DNA of 64,000 bases from Cyanoderma ruficeps (taxonomy: Eukaryota; Chordata; Aves; Passeriformes; Timaliidae): assembly GCA_008694505.1 (NCBI GenBank), contig VZDJ01007753.1, forward strand, positions 24,238,639 through 24,302,638, written 5' to 3'. The number at the start of each line of letters is the position of its first letter. The first letter of the stretch is position 1. Made by a program: the position numbers and the translations under genes. Shown piece after piece: positions 1 through 11,780 of the stretch. A model generated the notes under the pieces. The model was not told where the DNA came from. It worked only from the letters and a program-made list of their open reading frames with translations, and did no database searches.

Positions 1-448
1 CATTACAGTTTAATACTTGACATGCAGGTTCATGGTCAAGAAGGTATTGCAAATTAAACTATGATGGAAAGAATATTAAGTGAAAATAAAGAATATTTAA
101 GAAGGGAAGTAATTTGGTAATATGCATTGGATACAGCTATCTGGGGAAACAGAAACTAAACCAAGCTTACAAGCGTAAGTGAACTACAAGAAAATTTTGA
201 CTCTGCCTGTTACTGAAGAGAACAGAAAGTAAAAAGCAAAACAAGTACGTGAACAAATTTGAAAAAAGTAGGCAAACTTAAGTTTTTCAAATTCTCCTTG
301 TCATCTATAGAAAAAGAGGCCGTGGAATTGATCAGTAAGCATAAATACTGCTTTTAAAGCTATCATTCAAGTGAGTAAAAAAAATAGAAAACATTTGGCA
401 CTCTAGAGGGAAAACTAAAAAGAAGCAAAGTACTTTAGTGATTTTTTA

Positions 449-498
449 CCTTTCTTTCTTTCTNTCTTTCTTTCCATCTTTCCTTCTTTCTGTCCTTT
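449..498. repeat. CTTT microsatellite with an undetermined base
   Basis: A pyrimidine tract of CTTT units runs through this interval and decays into CCTT and T-run sequence. Position 464 is N, inside the clean part of the repeat, which suggests an unresolved repeat length or consensus base rather than a real gap. Confidence 0.9.
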
Positions 499-883
499 TT
501 TTTTATTTGCTAAGTTAAACAGGATAAGAGAGCTAGGAAGAAAATGAACGAAAAAATTACAAGGCAGAAAACAAAAATTATGAAACAAAAAAAAGTTGCA
601 GAATTTTTTTTTATGTCAATGCAGACATTTTGCCAACTCTCTTCTGAGTACAGAAGAAGGAATATATCATTATCAATCTTTGTGCTTGCCACTTTTTTAT
701 GATGATCGAGAAATGCACTTGCAAGAGCAAAACAGGATATATCTCAACATATCTTTTTTCTGATTTGCATGTCACTCTGGTAGGTGCATCAGATGCATGT
801 GGCTGAGTGTAAATGCATTAACAGTCATTTGGTGTGTTTTAGTGGTAGGTCACTTCACTGGGAAGAGAGTGAAACACCTCTAT

Positions 884-901
884 TATATATATATATATAT
901 A
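884..901. repeat. TA dinucleotide repeat
   Basis: About nine TA units followed by CGTATTAC. It is a simple AT microsatellite with no sign of function. Confidence 0.9.
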
Positions 902-1345
902 CGTATTACAAATTTTCTCAGAATTCTGTCTGACAAAATATTCACATTCTTGTGAACTGATTTGCTCTCTCAGTCTTAATGAGCTGATGCAGATTGTAAA
1001 CTCCTTGGTATATTCTTTCAAACTCTTCTATGTATTGCAGAGAGCTATTGCTTTATGTTGGTATTCCAAGGGAAAGAAGTTGCAACTATGTAACTCCAAC
1101 ATACATAAACTGATGAGAGAGTGCTTGCTGCATTCTTTTCTGAGATGAATTACAATGGTTCAGGTTATCTGTCTCTTCAGTACACTAAACTGCAGTAAAA
1201 AATACTCTTTTTGAGTATGTCTACATTTATTAGACTCCTACAGTTATGTCATCCTGAAAATGATGCTCAAAATGTTGCATTCTAAATCAGAGAGAAAATG
1301 AATAGCTGATACAAAGAAGCACTCACTGTATTATCACCCTCTGGG

Positions 1346-1367
1346 GCAGCATTTCCTGAAATGCTGC
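1346..1367. other. Perfect 10-bp inverted repeat
   Basis: GCAGCATTTC is followed by the two bases CT and then by its exact reverse complement GAAATGCTGC. This makes a near-continuous 22-bp palindrome in otherwise unstructured sequence. Function is unknown. Confidence 0.85.
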
Positions 1368-4300
1368 AATGCAGTTTTATGATATGAGGAAGGTAATGTA
1401 TGCAAGTACTGAAGGTATATGTATCAAGTTCTAGCTGGATTGTAAATTAAATTCACTCTAGTGGGTAAGGAAAGGAAATGTTTTGATTCTAAAATGTAAC
1501 AATGCTGTGCATTTTTAATTTATACCATTAAAGATTGGAATTCAGACAGATTCTCAGACATATTTTGACCAGATTAAAGTAGTTCTTATGTAAGGTATGC
1601 CAGGGAAGAAATTAGTAAAGTACAACCTTTTTAATCCCCCAAAGTATATTGAAATTCGTGAAAGTCACTTAACATGAGGGCAAATTTTATAGTTAATATG
1701 AGAGAACTATAAAATTATCCACAGTGATTTGAACATTAATTATCCTTCAAAAACAGATCAATAAATCTCCTAACACTACTGTGGATATTTCAGAAATCAG
1801 GGAGAAAAACAGATAAAAAGCAATATGTAAGACAGTGACAAACACTGTTAGGAATATACAGATTAATCTACTTTTATGCTAAGAGAAATTATCACATTCT
1901 GATAGTCTTGAAATTATCTGTTACATTGTCAGACCTAGGAAAAGACATAGGAAATTGACCAAAAGTTGGACTGATTTTTCTAACTATATCACCTGGCCTA
2001 CTAAAAATACAGCCTTACTTTACAGATGCCACATCCCTCCTAAACACATTTGTAGATCAGAGCACCTCTTTCATTACCAGCTTGTTTATAGTGTTTAAAT
2101 AGTGAACGATAAGTATAACTCATTTTGATAGCCAGAAAAATATAAAATTCCAAAATATCCCCTTAGCATCAAAGAAGCAAGATGTCCAATGGTGACATCT
2201 GATGGGAGAAATAAAAATTATTGCGTTGGTGTCATTTAGAGTTCGTTTATGAACAACTGAATAGTGCATTTAGATAGGCAGGAATCAGAAAGGTCAGAAA
2301 AGCTTCCTGTATGGAATTCCTTTGCAGTGATATTCCTGTGAATATTTGGGAATTGGAAAGAAAGGTGGGAGAGGTATTTCATGAGAGAGTAGTAACACAG
2401 CAATAAAATAGGCTGTCAGTCCATGCAGTAAAACAATGCTTTTAAAATCACAGATGAATATTGAGAATAAAAAAAATATTCATTCTTGATGATTAGTTTC
2501 CTTTGTGTAAACATAATTTATAACTGACTCCACTGAGATAAGTATATTTATTGGTTATTCACTGATATGGGGAGCATCCTAATCTCTCTCAGATGTAGCA
2601 CTGCAGGATTGTTTGAACATTCCTTATATTTTGGTGGCTTTCAGCTCATTGTTTTTGCTTTGATCCCATGGGTAGGGCTAAGAAATGTAAGATATGGTCT
2701 TGTACTCGAAAACTGGCATATTCAGATGCAAGAAAACAAAACCAAGGTGGCAAAACACAAGCAGCCAAACTATCGCTTGGAACCATCAAAATGCTCTTCC
2801 TCTCCAGATTTTATATAAAGACATAGTTCAAATCTTAGAGACTAGAAAGAGGAATAATTTGGCTTTGAAATAGACAAAAAAGATGCTATTTGCCACCAAA
2901 CAAAAGGAGGTTTTGAGATGGAGAAGGAAAGAGATATCTCTTGTTGAAATCAGCAGTGTGATATAAATTTTTGAATATCAAATATGCACTTTCTGTGTAT
3001 TTAAAAAAAAAAATTGCAAGTGTAGCATACACAGCATTTATTTCAGGAAAAGGCAAAGAGCATGAAGGACAACAAGTTGACTCCTGAATTTACTTAGGAT
3101 ATTCAGGACCTCTGAGTTCAGTAAAAGACAGGACAATCCATATCAAACTGACAAAGATGTTTCTTTTTGACATAAAATTCAATCTTCAGCAATCATACTT
3201 TTACAAAGTATGATTTCTGTTACAAAGGAATTTTTGTTTTCATTCTGCAGTTAGAGCAAAACAGAACAGGTTCTAGTCATTGATTATGTAAACACAAAAT
3301 ATGAGCAGACTATTTAACTTCATAATGTCCTTACTGGTGGATAAATAAGAGCAATTTCCATTAGAAAGGAACACTAAAAGCAGAAAATTCAAAAGAATCT
3401 TTTAATTGAGACAGTGATTTTCCCTTTTGATATGCTTAGAATCTGTCATGCTCTGCACTCTTACTCCTTACTATTTACTTAGAATCTCTCTTGCTCTCAC
3501 TCAGTGTTGTGGCAACAATCTCGTTGGTTGTCCATTTAAAAAATATCATTTTTTACTATTCAAATTAAAGGTCATTAAGTGTAATTAATTTAAATGGTGA
3601 CTGAGAATGATTGACAGGACAAGAACTTACAGAGCAGCTGATGGCTGACCAATCTATTACCCTTCTCTCATGTTTGCTGATATTTATCCACAGCCCATCC
3701 ACACACACAGAGAAAGAATCATCACAGAGGGCAATGTTTCCACCTGAAAAAATAACAAATTATGAAGCCACAAGGACATTATCTATCAGAAAATGCTATT
3801 ACCTAAAGGTTTCTGAGTTCATGGATTCACAATAACCTGTAAATAATACACCACAGGCAGAAGTTCTTTTACCTGTACTTCATATTAGAAAAATCTCCAG
3901 TTATTCATTTATATACCCATGTGTATAAATATATAGCCACATATATCTGCCTATCTTTGTTTAGTATATATGTATCCAGTGAAATTATCTATAGAAGGTT
4001 GACAGGTGAATAAGCCTTATGGCTAAGTAGCTTGCACAGATGCCTGAAAATTCAATTCCTAGAGTTTAACTCCCTAACTGCAAAATAGGCATAACAATGC
4101 TTGGAAATTTGAGAGTAAAAATACATTTTATGGACTTATCTATGTGAATAGATTTTATGGACTTATTTACTATGTGTTTAGAGAGCCAAATGCATCTCTA
4201 TATGCTATATGCTAAATGCATATACATCTCTTTTTAGTGGTAGTATATTTTTGAACTATTCAAATATTGTTTAAAATTAAAACATTTTGCACCTCAGTAC

Positions 4301-5285
4301 AACTCAGGACCTTATAATTAATTTTAAAAAAAGATCAGTATAGCTACTGACCTCCACTTCCGAACATCATGAGTTTGATTACTTTTAAAGACAATATTTA
4401 CATAATGTGTTTTCCCATGTAACTTTTCTGCGTTACTGAAAAAATAAAATTGTGGAGATTAGTCAAGTATGAATGCTAAACTTATTCATGAACTATCTCT
4501 GACAGTTTGCTTCCTTTCAACATTCCTCTTTCCTAATTTTTTTTAAAATACAAAATTAGATTTGGTTTGGTAGTGAAATTAATGCATTTGGCATCAGTTG
4601 TGTTAGCAGCAAACATGACTTGGAAATTTAAGATGCAACTGAGAAGAATCTTTACTTACTGTAGAAATACCTCATATTTCCTAAGAAGGAATAAAGAAAA
4701 ATTATGCCACCACATGCATCCTTCACAGCCACTTCTAGAATTCTTTGCACAGTTCAGACCTCTTTGTTTCAATGGAAATGACAGAATAAATTTAAAAATA
4801 GAGAGAGACAAGACATATAAGAAAAATCAAGATTTTAATTTAAGGAATATTGACACTGATACTTTTATACATTAAAAAAAAAATGGTATAGTTTTATAGA
4901 CTTACAAGTGGCATAGAGAAACCAAACGTGGATTTACTGGTTGTTATGTCCTCCCAGTATGAGGAGATGGGGAAATGCATGACATTAAAGTCAAAAGGGC
5001 ACTTCCAAAATAATCAGCCATTGCACAGGAAAAAAGAGTAGAATTCCTTACTGCAATTTGTTGTAGTAATACCTCCATGATTTTAGGAAATGACTGGATA
5101 AACTTCTGCAAGAACAATAATTCTATGACTGCTATGAACACACACTGCAATTCTGGTCTTATCACTTTCACGGTGTCAGTTTGCCAGCTAAGTATACTAA
5201 AATGTAACATGATGATAGACATTGAGAGTTGATAACAATCTGGGAACCCAGCAGTTTACAACCTTGGAAGAATATACATTTCATT

Positions 5286-5717
5286 TCATAGAACCATAAA
5301 GTATCCTCATTTGGAAGGGTCACACAAGGATCGTGGAAACCCAGCTCCTAGCCCTGCAGGCCAACACCAAGATTCACACCATCTGGCAGGCTTGGTGCTG
5401 CGGCCACTTTCCTGAGGTGCCTTGTCCCAATGCCCAGCCACCCTCTGGAGTAAAAACCTTTCATTAATATCCAACCTAAACCTCCCATGATACAGTTTCA
5501 TGACATTCCTTTACATCCTGTTTCTGGTCACCAGAGGGAAGAAATCAGTGCCTGCCCCTCCTCTTCCCCTCACCAGGAAGCTGTAACTGCAGTGAGGTCT
5601 CCTCTCAATCTCCTTTTCCCCAGACGGAACAGACCAAGTGACGTCAGCTGCCCCCTCATAAGGTTTCCCCTCCAGACCCTTCACCATCTTTATAGTCCCA
5701 CTTTTAACAATCTCTAA
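5286..5717 (-). mobile_element. CR1 LINE, 5'-truncated 3' portion
   Basis: This is the 3' part of an avian CR1 non-LTR retrotransposon in reverse orientation. The left edge carries the reverse complement of degenerate CR1 terminal octamers (CATAGAAC, CATAAAGT), then the typical TTGGAAGGGTCACACAAGG block. The interior matches the end of the reverse transcriptase frame and the 3' untranslated region as I know them: the CCCCAGACGGAACAG block and the TCCAGACCCTTCACCATCTT block near the right edge. Full-length CR1 is about 4.5 kb, so this is a typical 5'-truncated dead copy. Open frames on either strand here are repeat shadows. A TGACGTCA octamer at 5639-5646 lies inside it. Confidence 0.9.
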
Positions 5718-7631
5718 GAGCAGGACTTGAAGTGAAGCCGCAGAAGACCAGAATAGAGCAGGATTAATTCTTGAGTTAATCCTCTAGTACCTGAATTATT
5801 ACACGCCCTAATATCTCTCAAGAATGGTCCACCTTACTATTTCCCTTGAATTCTAACTACCAACATGCAAAACATCAGCAAATGCCAAAATAGTTTAATG
5901 TTCTCTCAAGAACAATGCTGGAGTAAAGACATGCCAGGTGGGATGCTGCTATACTTAATCAAAAACACTGAACAACCCAGAGTAGAAATGAGTTCACCCA
6001 TACAGCCAGAATAAAATATACTGTGTCTAATCAAAACCTCCAGTACACACTCTCAATTTTCAGCTGTTCTCTGAAAAATTCAGTACAACCCTATTTAATC
6101 ATTGTAGTACTTGATACTTACTGCAGTTAGGTCGAGTGTGTTCGTAGAGTATCAAATGAAAGTTACTTTACACAGTGAATAGCAGCAACAGAATCAACAA
6201 AGAACTAACAAATGCAGACTGTTGTTGTTAGAAAACTCCCTGTATTATTCTCCATATTCAACATTGATGAAAAACAACTTGCTAGAGAGTTGTTAAATCA
6301 AAGATTCATGATGTTACAGTCTTACACTGACCTGAGCAAAAGGACTGACCTATCCAGATCAATTCACTGTAGGGGGCCATTGCAAACATTTCTTTAACAG
6401 GAAAACAAAGGTTTGTTAGCAAAGAGAACACACGTGTTCCAGAAGAATTTCCACACCTTCTTTTCAAAATTTGTATCCATAAGTAACCTGTAGGACAACA
6501 GATGGAAGATGCCAGGGATGCATTCCAGAACAACAAAGAAACAACCAACGGGAAAAAAAACCAACATTTTGTCTATTGTTCCATAGTGAATGTTGCAAAC
6601 AGATCCTGGGTGAAAAATTAATTGTCAGTCATCTAGAAATAAAGTACCTACTTTTCCAAAACACATTGCAAATCTTTTCTGTACAGTGAGAACACCTGTG
6701 ATTGAAGATGGGATATTTTAATATAGTGGATATAATTGTCTTCAAATTGCATTTAATTTGCCCAGTATAAGCCATAATTCTTGATCTACTGCATTTATAT
6801 TTTTGAAAAAAGGATAAAGATGAGGAAAAGTGGCTTTATGTAAACACAAAGTAAATGTTAAAAATTATGAATGTAGGAAAAACCAATTTTTATATTTTTT
6901 GAAAAAAAAAATTAGGATTTAAATCATTTATTATACACTGGTAAATTAAAATATCCTTTTACTCATACTTTCATTATGAGAAATTTAATTTTGGTGATAT
7001 GTTGTGGTGCAGGAATGTTTGCACATTTGCCTCAGATGAAGCCTCGCAATCAATGCAAGTTGATAAATGTACCTTTTCCACAAGATAATATTCTCCTTTA
7101 AAACTTCCTCATATCAAAAACTCGAATGAGTGTATCGCCTTCCAGATTCATGACAGACAAGTCAAAAGTAGGTCATTGAATCCAAATTATTTAATGTTTA
7201 TGGGGGGCCCAATCAGCTTAACACTCAAGTATGGTGTGATCAGAGTGAAGGACTCTGTAGGACTCCTAATAGTCATAGCTATTCAAGCTTAGACACACAA
7301 TATGGAAAAAATATTTTTTATTGTTTTTAAAACATAGGTCAGTGAAGACAGAGATAAAAATCAATATTTCTTGAGTTTGGGCATGAGCTGAAAATGTTGA
7401 GAAACCTAGAGCTGGATACTGTTTGAAGATAGACATCTCAATTCCAATTATTTAGAAATCTTAGAGTCTGAAACTGAATAAAAATACACATAGTTTCTAA
7501 AGAGTAAAAAGAATGATAATCTTCATTAACTTAGGTTCTCTCACATGAACTCTCAGTATCTTCAATGTTGTTTAGTTAGACATACATTTTTGTCATATGG
7601 TGGGCATCAGAGCAAACAAAAAGTCATTCCG
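5718..7631. other. Non-coding stretch between two CR1 copies
   Basis: I see no gene, RNA gene or recognisable repeat here. The two overlapping frames near 6212-6548 are short, run on opposite strands and look like chance frames. An ACACGTGT E-box palindrome lies near 6430. Confidence 0.6.
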
Positions 7632-7866
7632 TTAAGCTGTACCAGTGGAAGTTTAGGCTAATCATTAGAAGAAAATTCTTTACAGAAAGAGTTGTTAGGC
7701 ACTGGAATGGGCAGCCCAGGGAAGTCACTAATCCTGGAGGACTTTAAAAAGAGGCTGGACGTGGCACTCAGTGTTGTGACTAGGTTGATAAGGTGGTATT
7801 AGGTCATAGGTTTGATTTGATGATCTCCAAGGTCTTTTCTGACCTAGCTGATTCTGTGATTATGTG
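7632..7866 (+). mobile_element. CR1 LINE 3' end
   Basis: A 5'-truncated CR1 in forward orientation, about 235 bp long. It contains the blocks AGTTGTTAGGCACTGGAATG, GGGCAGCCCAGGGAAGTCAC, AAAAAGAGGCTGGACGTGGC and GATGATCTCCAAGGTCTTTT, all typical of the last CR1 coding part and 3' end. It terminates in the octamer pair ATTCTGTG (7851-7858) and ATTATGTG (7859-7866). The copy is modestly diverged and has no coding capacity. The left edge is approximate because similarity fades near 7632. Confidence 0.93.
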
Positions 7867-10800
7867 AAATAAGACCACAGCAAAACACATCACTTGACAT
7901 TAAAAATTTGTATAGTTAATTTTCATATCCACGTATTGTTCATTAAAACTATTTCTAGCAGGAGGCATTTCAAAATGTAATGGAAAAGGAACCTAATTTA
8001 ATGCTAAACTTTCAGTACTATTTCCCCTAAAGTTGCAGTCTGATTCAGCTGACTGCCTGCATGCACATATTCCTTATTCCCTCTGAGCAAGTGACCTGTG
8101 TCTAATAGCAACGTTATTAGCCAAAGAGCCTACTTGATGTACAGTGCTATGTGTTCTACTTTTCTAGCCTAAATCTTTGCATTTTTTTCTCCTTTCCCTT
8201 TGTCAAGCAGAACAAATCTAGAGTAGTATGATATTTAGTGACTTTTTTCACATGCTTGGCTGGGAAGGTGAACATCTTTCAGTCTGTCATACAGTAAAAA
8301 ATATCCTGGAATCAAAGCAGTTTATCTTACTTGAAGAGCATGCCAAAATATCTCAGGTTATAAAACTCTGAGGCAATAGGTGAATGTGGGCAGCTGAAAT
8401 ACGCCTACAACTCAGTATTTGAGAATAAAAGCACTGTAGATGTTTTAAAAAAAAAATGCATTTTGAAGTAAATGGCTCCTGACATTTTACCATTCTAATG
8501 GTGATTTTTAAATGTTCTTTGTTCTAGAGTGATATTTCCATTTCTGTAATTTGATGCATTTACACATTTAAATGATAGCTGTTCATTGTTTTTAGGGAAT
8601 CTAGGCATAGAAAATGGGCCAGTTTCAGCTCATCATACAGCTTACTACTGCATTACTGCAATTTGATAAGCAATGCAAGATACCTAAACCTCCTCTTCTG
8701 CTAGTAAGTGTTTTAATCTGTTTTTCTGAACAGACTTACACGAGGTTTTCCTGATGTTCCTAAAGTTGCCATTGGGCAAATTTCTGTTGATTTAGTCCAA
8801 TACATTATTGAGTGTTCTAAACAAGAACAGAAAATTGCAATTTCACTTTATTACAAAGTGATTGACCAACAAATAACAGACTGTAGGTTCTTCAAGCAAA
8901 ACATAAATGGGTGTTTAATTTCTTTTTATAACTGTCTAGCATTGTAATACAAATTAAACAAGTCATAGCAACATTTTTTCTTGTGGGGAATCAAAATGTT
9001 ATATTATCATCCAAATCAAGAAAACCCTTCCATGTTTTGAACCCGAATATTGTTCAGAATTTAATGAAAATTTTGCCTAACTTAATTTCTGTTGACATAT
9101 CATGTGTATACACTGCCTTTCCTTCTTATCATCTTTACGTAGTTATCCATATTTCATGCACAATCACAGTCCATGCAAGTATAAAAAAGGCATTGTTTTT
9201 TCATATTCTTATTTGTATATGAAAAGCTTGTTAATAACATAATTTTTATACCTTTTAAACATACTATCCTGTGAAATATGTTTTCTCTATAACATTTTTT
9301 AAAATAAATACATGTATTTTAAGCTACACTAATAGACCACGAAGAGGGGCTGAAAATTTTACTAATTTCATTGTATTACAGTGTTCACAACGACCTATAC
9401 AATTAGCATCAAACTAGGAATCCAGATTAGTTGTGTTATTTGTTATCTTCATTTTCAGGCAAACAAGGAAAAAACTGTGCATGTACTTAGTCAAATAATA
9501 CTTAAATATCTTCTATGGCAGTTAATATTTGAAATGAGTTATTAGAGATAATTAATTCTCCTTTCTCAAAGAAAAAACACAATTAGATTCTGAAGTTGTG
9601 AAATGTTTTGTTTCATCAAACTAATATTCCAGGCACCAAAAAAGGAACCTGTCAGGCAACACCAAGAGTTAAGCTGGAACTTGGAAGGTCTCTCAATCTT
9701 ATGAGCAAACCTCATTTCTGTTATTTTATTTACAATGCATCAGATGTATTTTTCTCTCAGCCATACATAAGCCAGCTGTGCCTGCAAAGTAATCTATTTT
9801 GCTGAGCTTAAAAGAGAGAAATCCTAGTGTTCAAAATCTAAATATAGAGAGCTATCACAGAAAATTTTTTGCTGAAGGAAACAAACTTTTTTTGTTTAGG
9901 AGTACTTTTGGAATCAACCTCCAGATGCATATACTTGTGAAAGTGTCTGTAAGAACATGAATGTCCTTGCAAAAGTCATAGTATCTGCTTCAAACAAGAT
10001 TAATCCAGAGGAAAACAGTGCTTATATATAAAGTATATTAAAGCTCTAAACAAAGAACTTCCTTTACATAATAAGATCTCCAGACATTCTTAAGTTGATT
10101 CAGCAACAAATGCCAACAAAATAAAATTAAATGCCTTCCCAAGAAGACCTGCTTCAAGGTCTTCTTATCATTAATCAATCCAAAGTATTTTGAACCCAAC
10201 ATTATCACAATGATCTTTATCAGTAGTGGAGTTTTATGAATCGTTGTTATTTAACAATATACCTTGGTAGATATTACTATATCTATATATTTTTACTGTA
10301 ATAGACAAGTCTCTGTCATCTATGTAACTTACCTTCATGGTCTAAATGTCTTATCAGACCTTGGAAATTCTTTTCCTTGGAAGAAAAAGAAATCACAAAG
10401 AAATTTATTGGATATGAAGTCTTCATGTTCTGAGTTTGATATGTAAGAATTTTCCTCCTGCCATATTCAAATTTCCCTTTACTCAACATAAAATATATAT
10501 TTAGGTGCATGACTGCAGAGGATATTGGCCAAAACGGTGCTCTTTCACTGGGATTGGTTTAATCTCTCTTTAATATTATCTATTTATATAATTTACATTT
10601 AGAAATAATTCTACATTTAGAAATAATTCATCATTTCTCAGAAGTCTTTGCTTCCCACTACAGCTCACTGAAACAAATTTCTCCCATCTCCCCCCACATA
10701 TGATTTGGTCAGCTAAAACAAAGAATTTTGCCTGAGAATTTTTCAGGAACTGGCTTAATAACTGAGAGCTAAACCATGAGAAAGTAGTTCACCCTTGCTA

Positions 10801-11339
10801 TTTTGCGTCTCCATCCTCTCTAATTTAAAGAAAAGCAGTAAGGAATATGCAAATATTTAAGTTTTATAAGCAGTTTCAATGTGTTTTGTATGTTTCTATG
10901 GTTTTTAAAAGCATGATATTTCATATCTGCTGTTGCCTGAGAATTTAGAAGAACATATTTATAAGAAACACAGCAGTCTTTAATCTAGATCTATGTTACT
11001 GCAGAAATGAATCTATTTGTGTATTTGCATGTCACTGCTGTCACCTTGCAAATGTCTGAGTCATTGATGCAGGCCTTTAAACTGACAAATGATAAAAATG
11101 AGGCAGAAAGTGCAAATCAAATGTAGAACAGGCATAAAGTACATGTAGAAATGTTTCTCTTTCAAGTGTTACTAGAATCAAAGGATTTTACATTCATGAA
11201 ATTTGTATCAAGTTTTACAAACAACTGATCTCGTGTAGCATTCACAAAACTCTTTGGAGTTAGCATCCAAAAATAAAGTCTGTAAGACACTAAAAGCAGA
11301 AAAGTCTTTAAAGAGTTTTGAATGTAGAAATTTGTCTCC
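7867..11339. other. Non-coding AT-rich stretch
   Basis: No gene was recognised. The only structured element is an exact-like 18-bp tandem duplication at 10595-10630. Open frames (for example 8983-9222 and 9608-9805) have AT-biased composition and no recognisable protein. Confidence 0.6.
10595..10630. repeat. 18-bp tandem duplication, two copies
   Basis: ACATTTAGAAATAATTCT at 10595-10612 is followed immediately by ACATTTAGAAATAATTCA at 10613-10630, differing only in the last base. It looks like a recent local slippage or duplication. Confidence 0.9.
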
Positions 11340-11780
11340 TGTAAAGAGGCTCAGTCAGTTTCTAGGCAACGTAGGCTCTTCTAAACCCCTTTCATGCTCT
11401 TTATAGTATCCCATCCAGTGACCCTGCTAGAAGAGACTGGTTAGAGCAGCCACAGGCAGCATAATCATTTCTGCCTGCCAGGCTTCTTTGTTATTCAATG
11501 TTTTTGCAGGATGTCTGCTGTATAACCTAACAAGCCCCCACAGGAGACAATATCTTAGCTGATTCCCCTGGCAGCCAATCACTTTGCTACCACTACAGAA
11601 AGAGACTCACTGGCAACTGGCTGCCTCTCGTCTTTCACACCACCACTTGCGTTTTTGTGCACTCAAGCAAACCCTGACAGCGACCAGACACCCTGATCTT
11701 CTCTTTGAACCTCCTCCTCCTCCTCCTAATGCTGATTTACTGTCATTACTAGGGCATTCAGCTGATAGCTGTAAGTAGGG
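11340..11780 (+). promoter_or_regulatory. GC-richer island, candidate regulatory module or first exon
   Basis: This interval is clearly richer in G and C than its surroundings. It contains an RFX-like imperfect X-box (GTTTCTAGGCAAC, 11358-11370), a CCAAT motif in CTGGCAGCCAATCAC near 11575, a (CCT)n tract at 11710-11727, and a GTAAGT donor-like site with GT at 11771-11772. No known gene is recognised; the frame ending at 11778 starts at TTG and encodes a low-complexity proline stretch. It could be an enhancer, an unannotated first exon, or simply an old decayed repeat. The regulatory reading is inference from motifs. Confidence 0.3.

Larger units (their letters stand above)
1..5285. other. 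Non-coding AT-rich stretch
   Basis: No gene or recognisable mobile element was seen. The stretch holds a CTTT-type microsatellite near 450-498, a TA repeat at 884-901, a perfect 10-bp-stem hairpin at 1346-1367, a short direct repeat of TTTTATGGACTTAT at 4126-4139 and 4153-4166, and a PBX/MEIS-type motif at 3608-3617. Open frames reach about 100 codons (for example 4567-4875), start at non-ATG codons and have AT-driven composition, so I do not call them genes. Confidence 0.7.

Noticed and set aside
4050..4130. Possible MIR/L2-type tail (CTGCAAAATAGGCATAACAATGC)
   Set aside because: It resembles the CTGTAAAATGGG-type tail of old mammalian SINEs, but the match is too short and interrupted to support.
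4567..4875. 102-codon plus-strand frame
   Set aside because: Non-ATG start, AT-driven composition, and no recognisable family.
5525..5540. CTCF-like GGTCACCAGAGGGAAG
   Set aside because: Only partly matches the CTCF core and is part of the ordinary CR1 sequence in this orientation.
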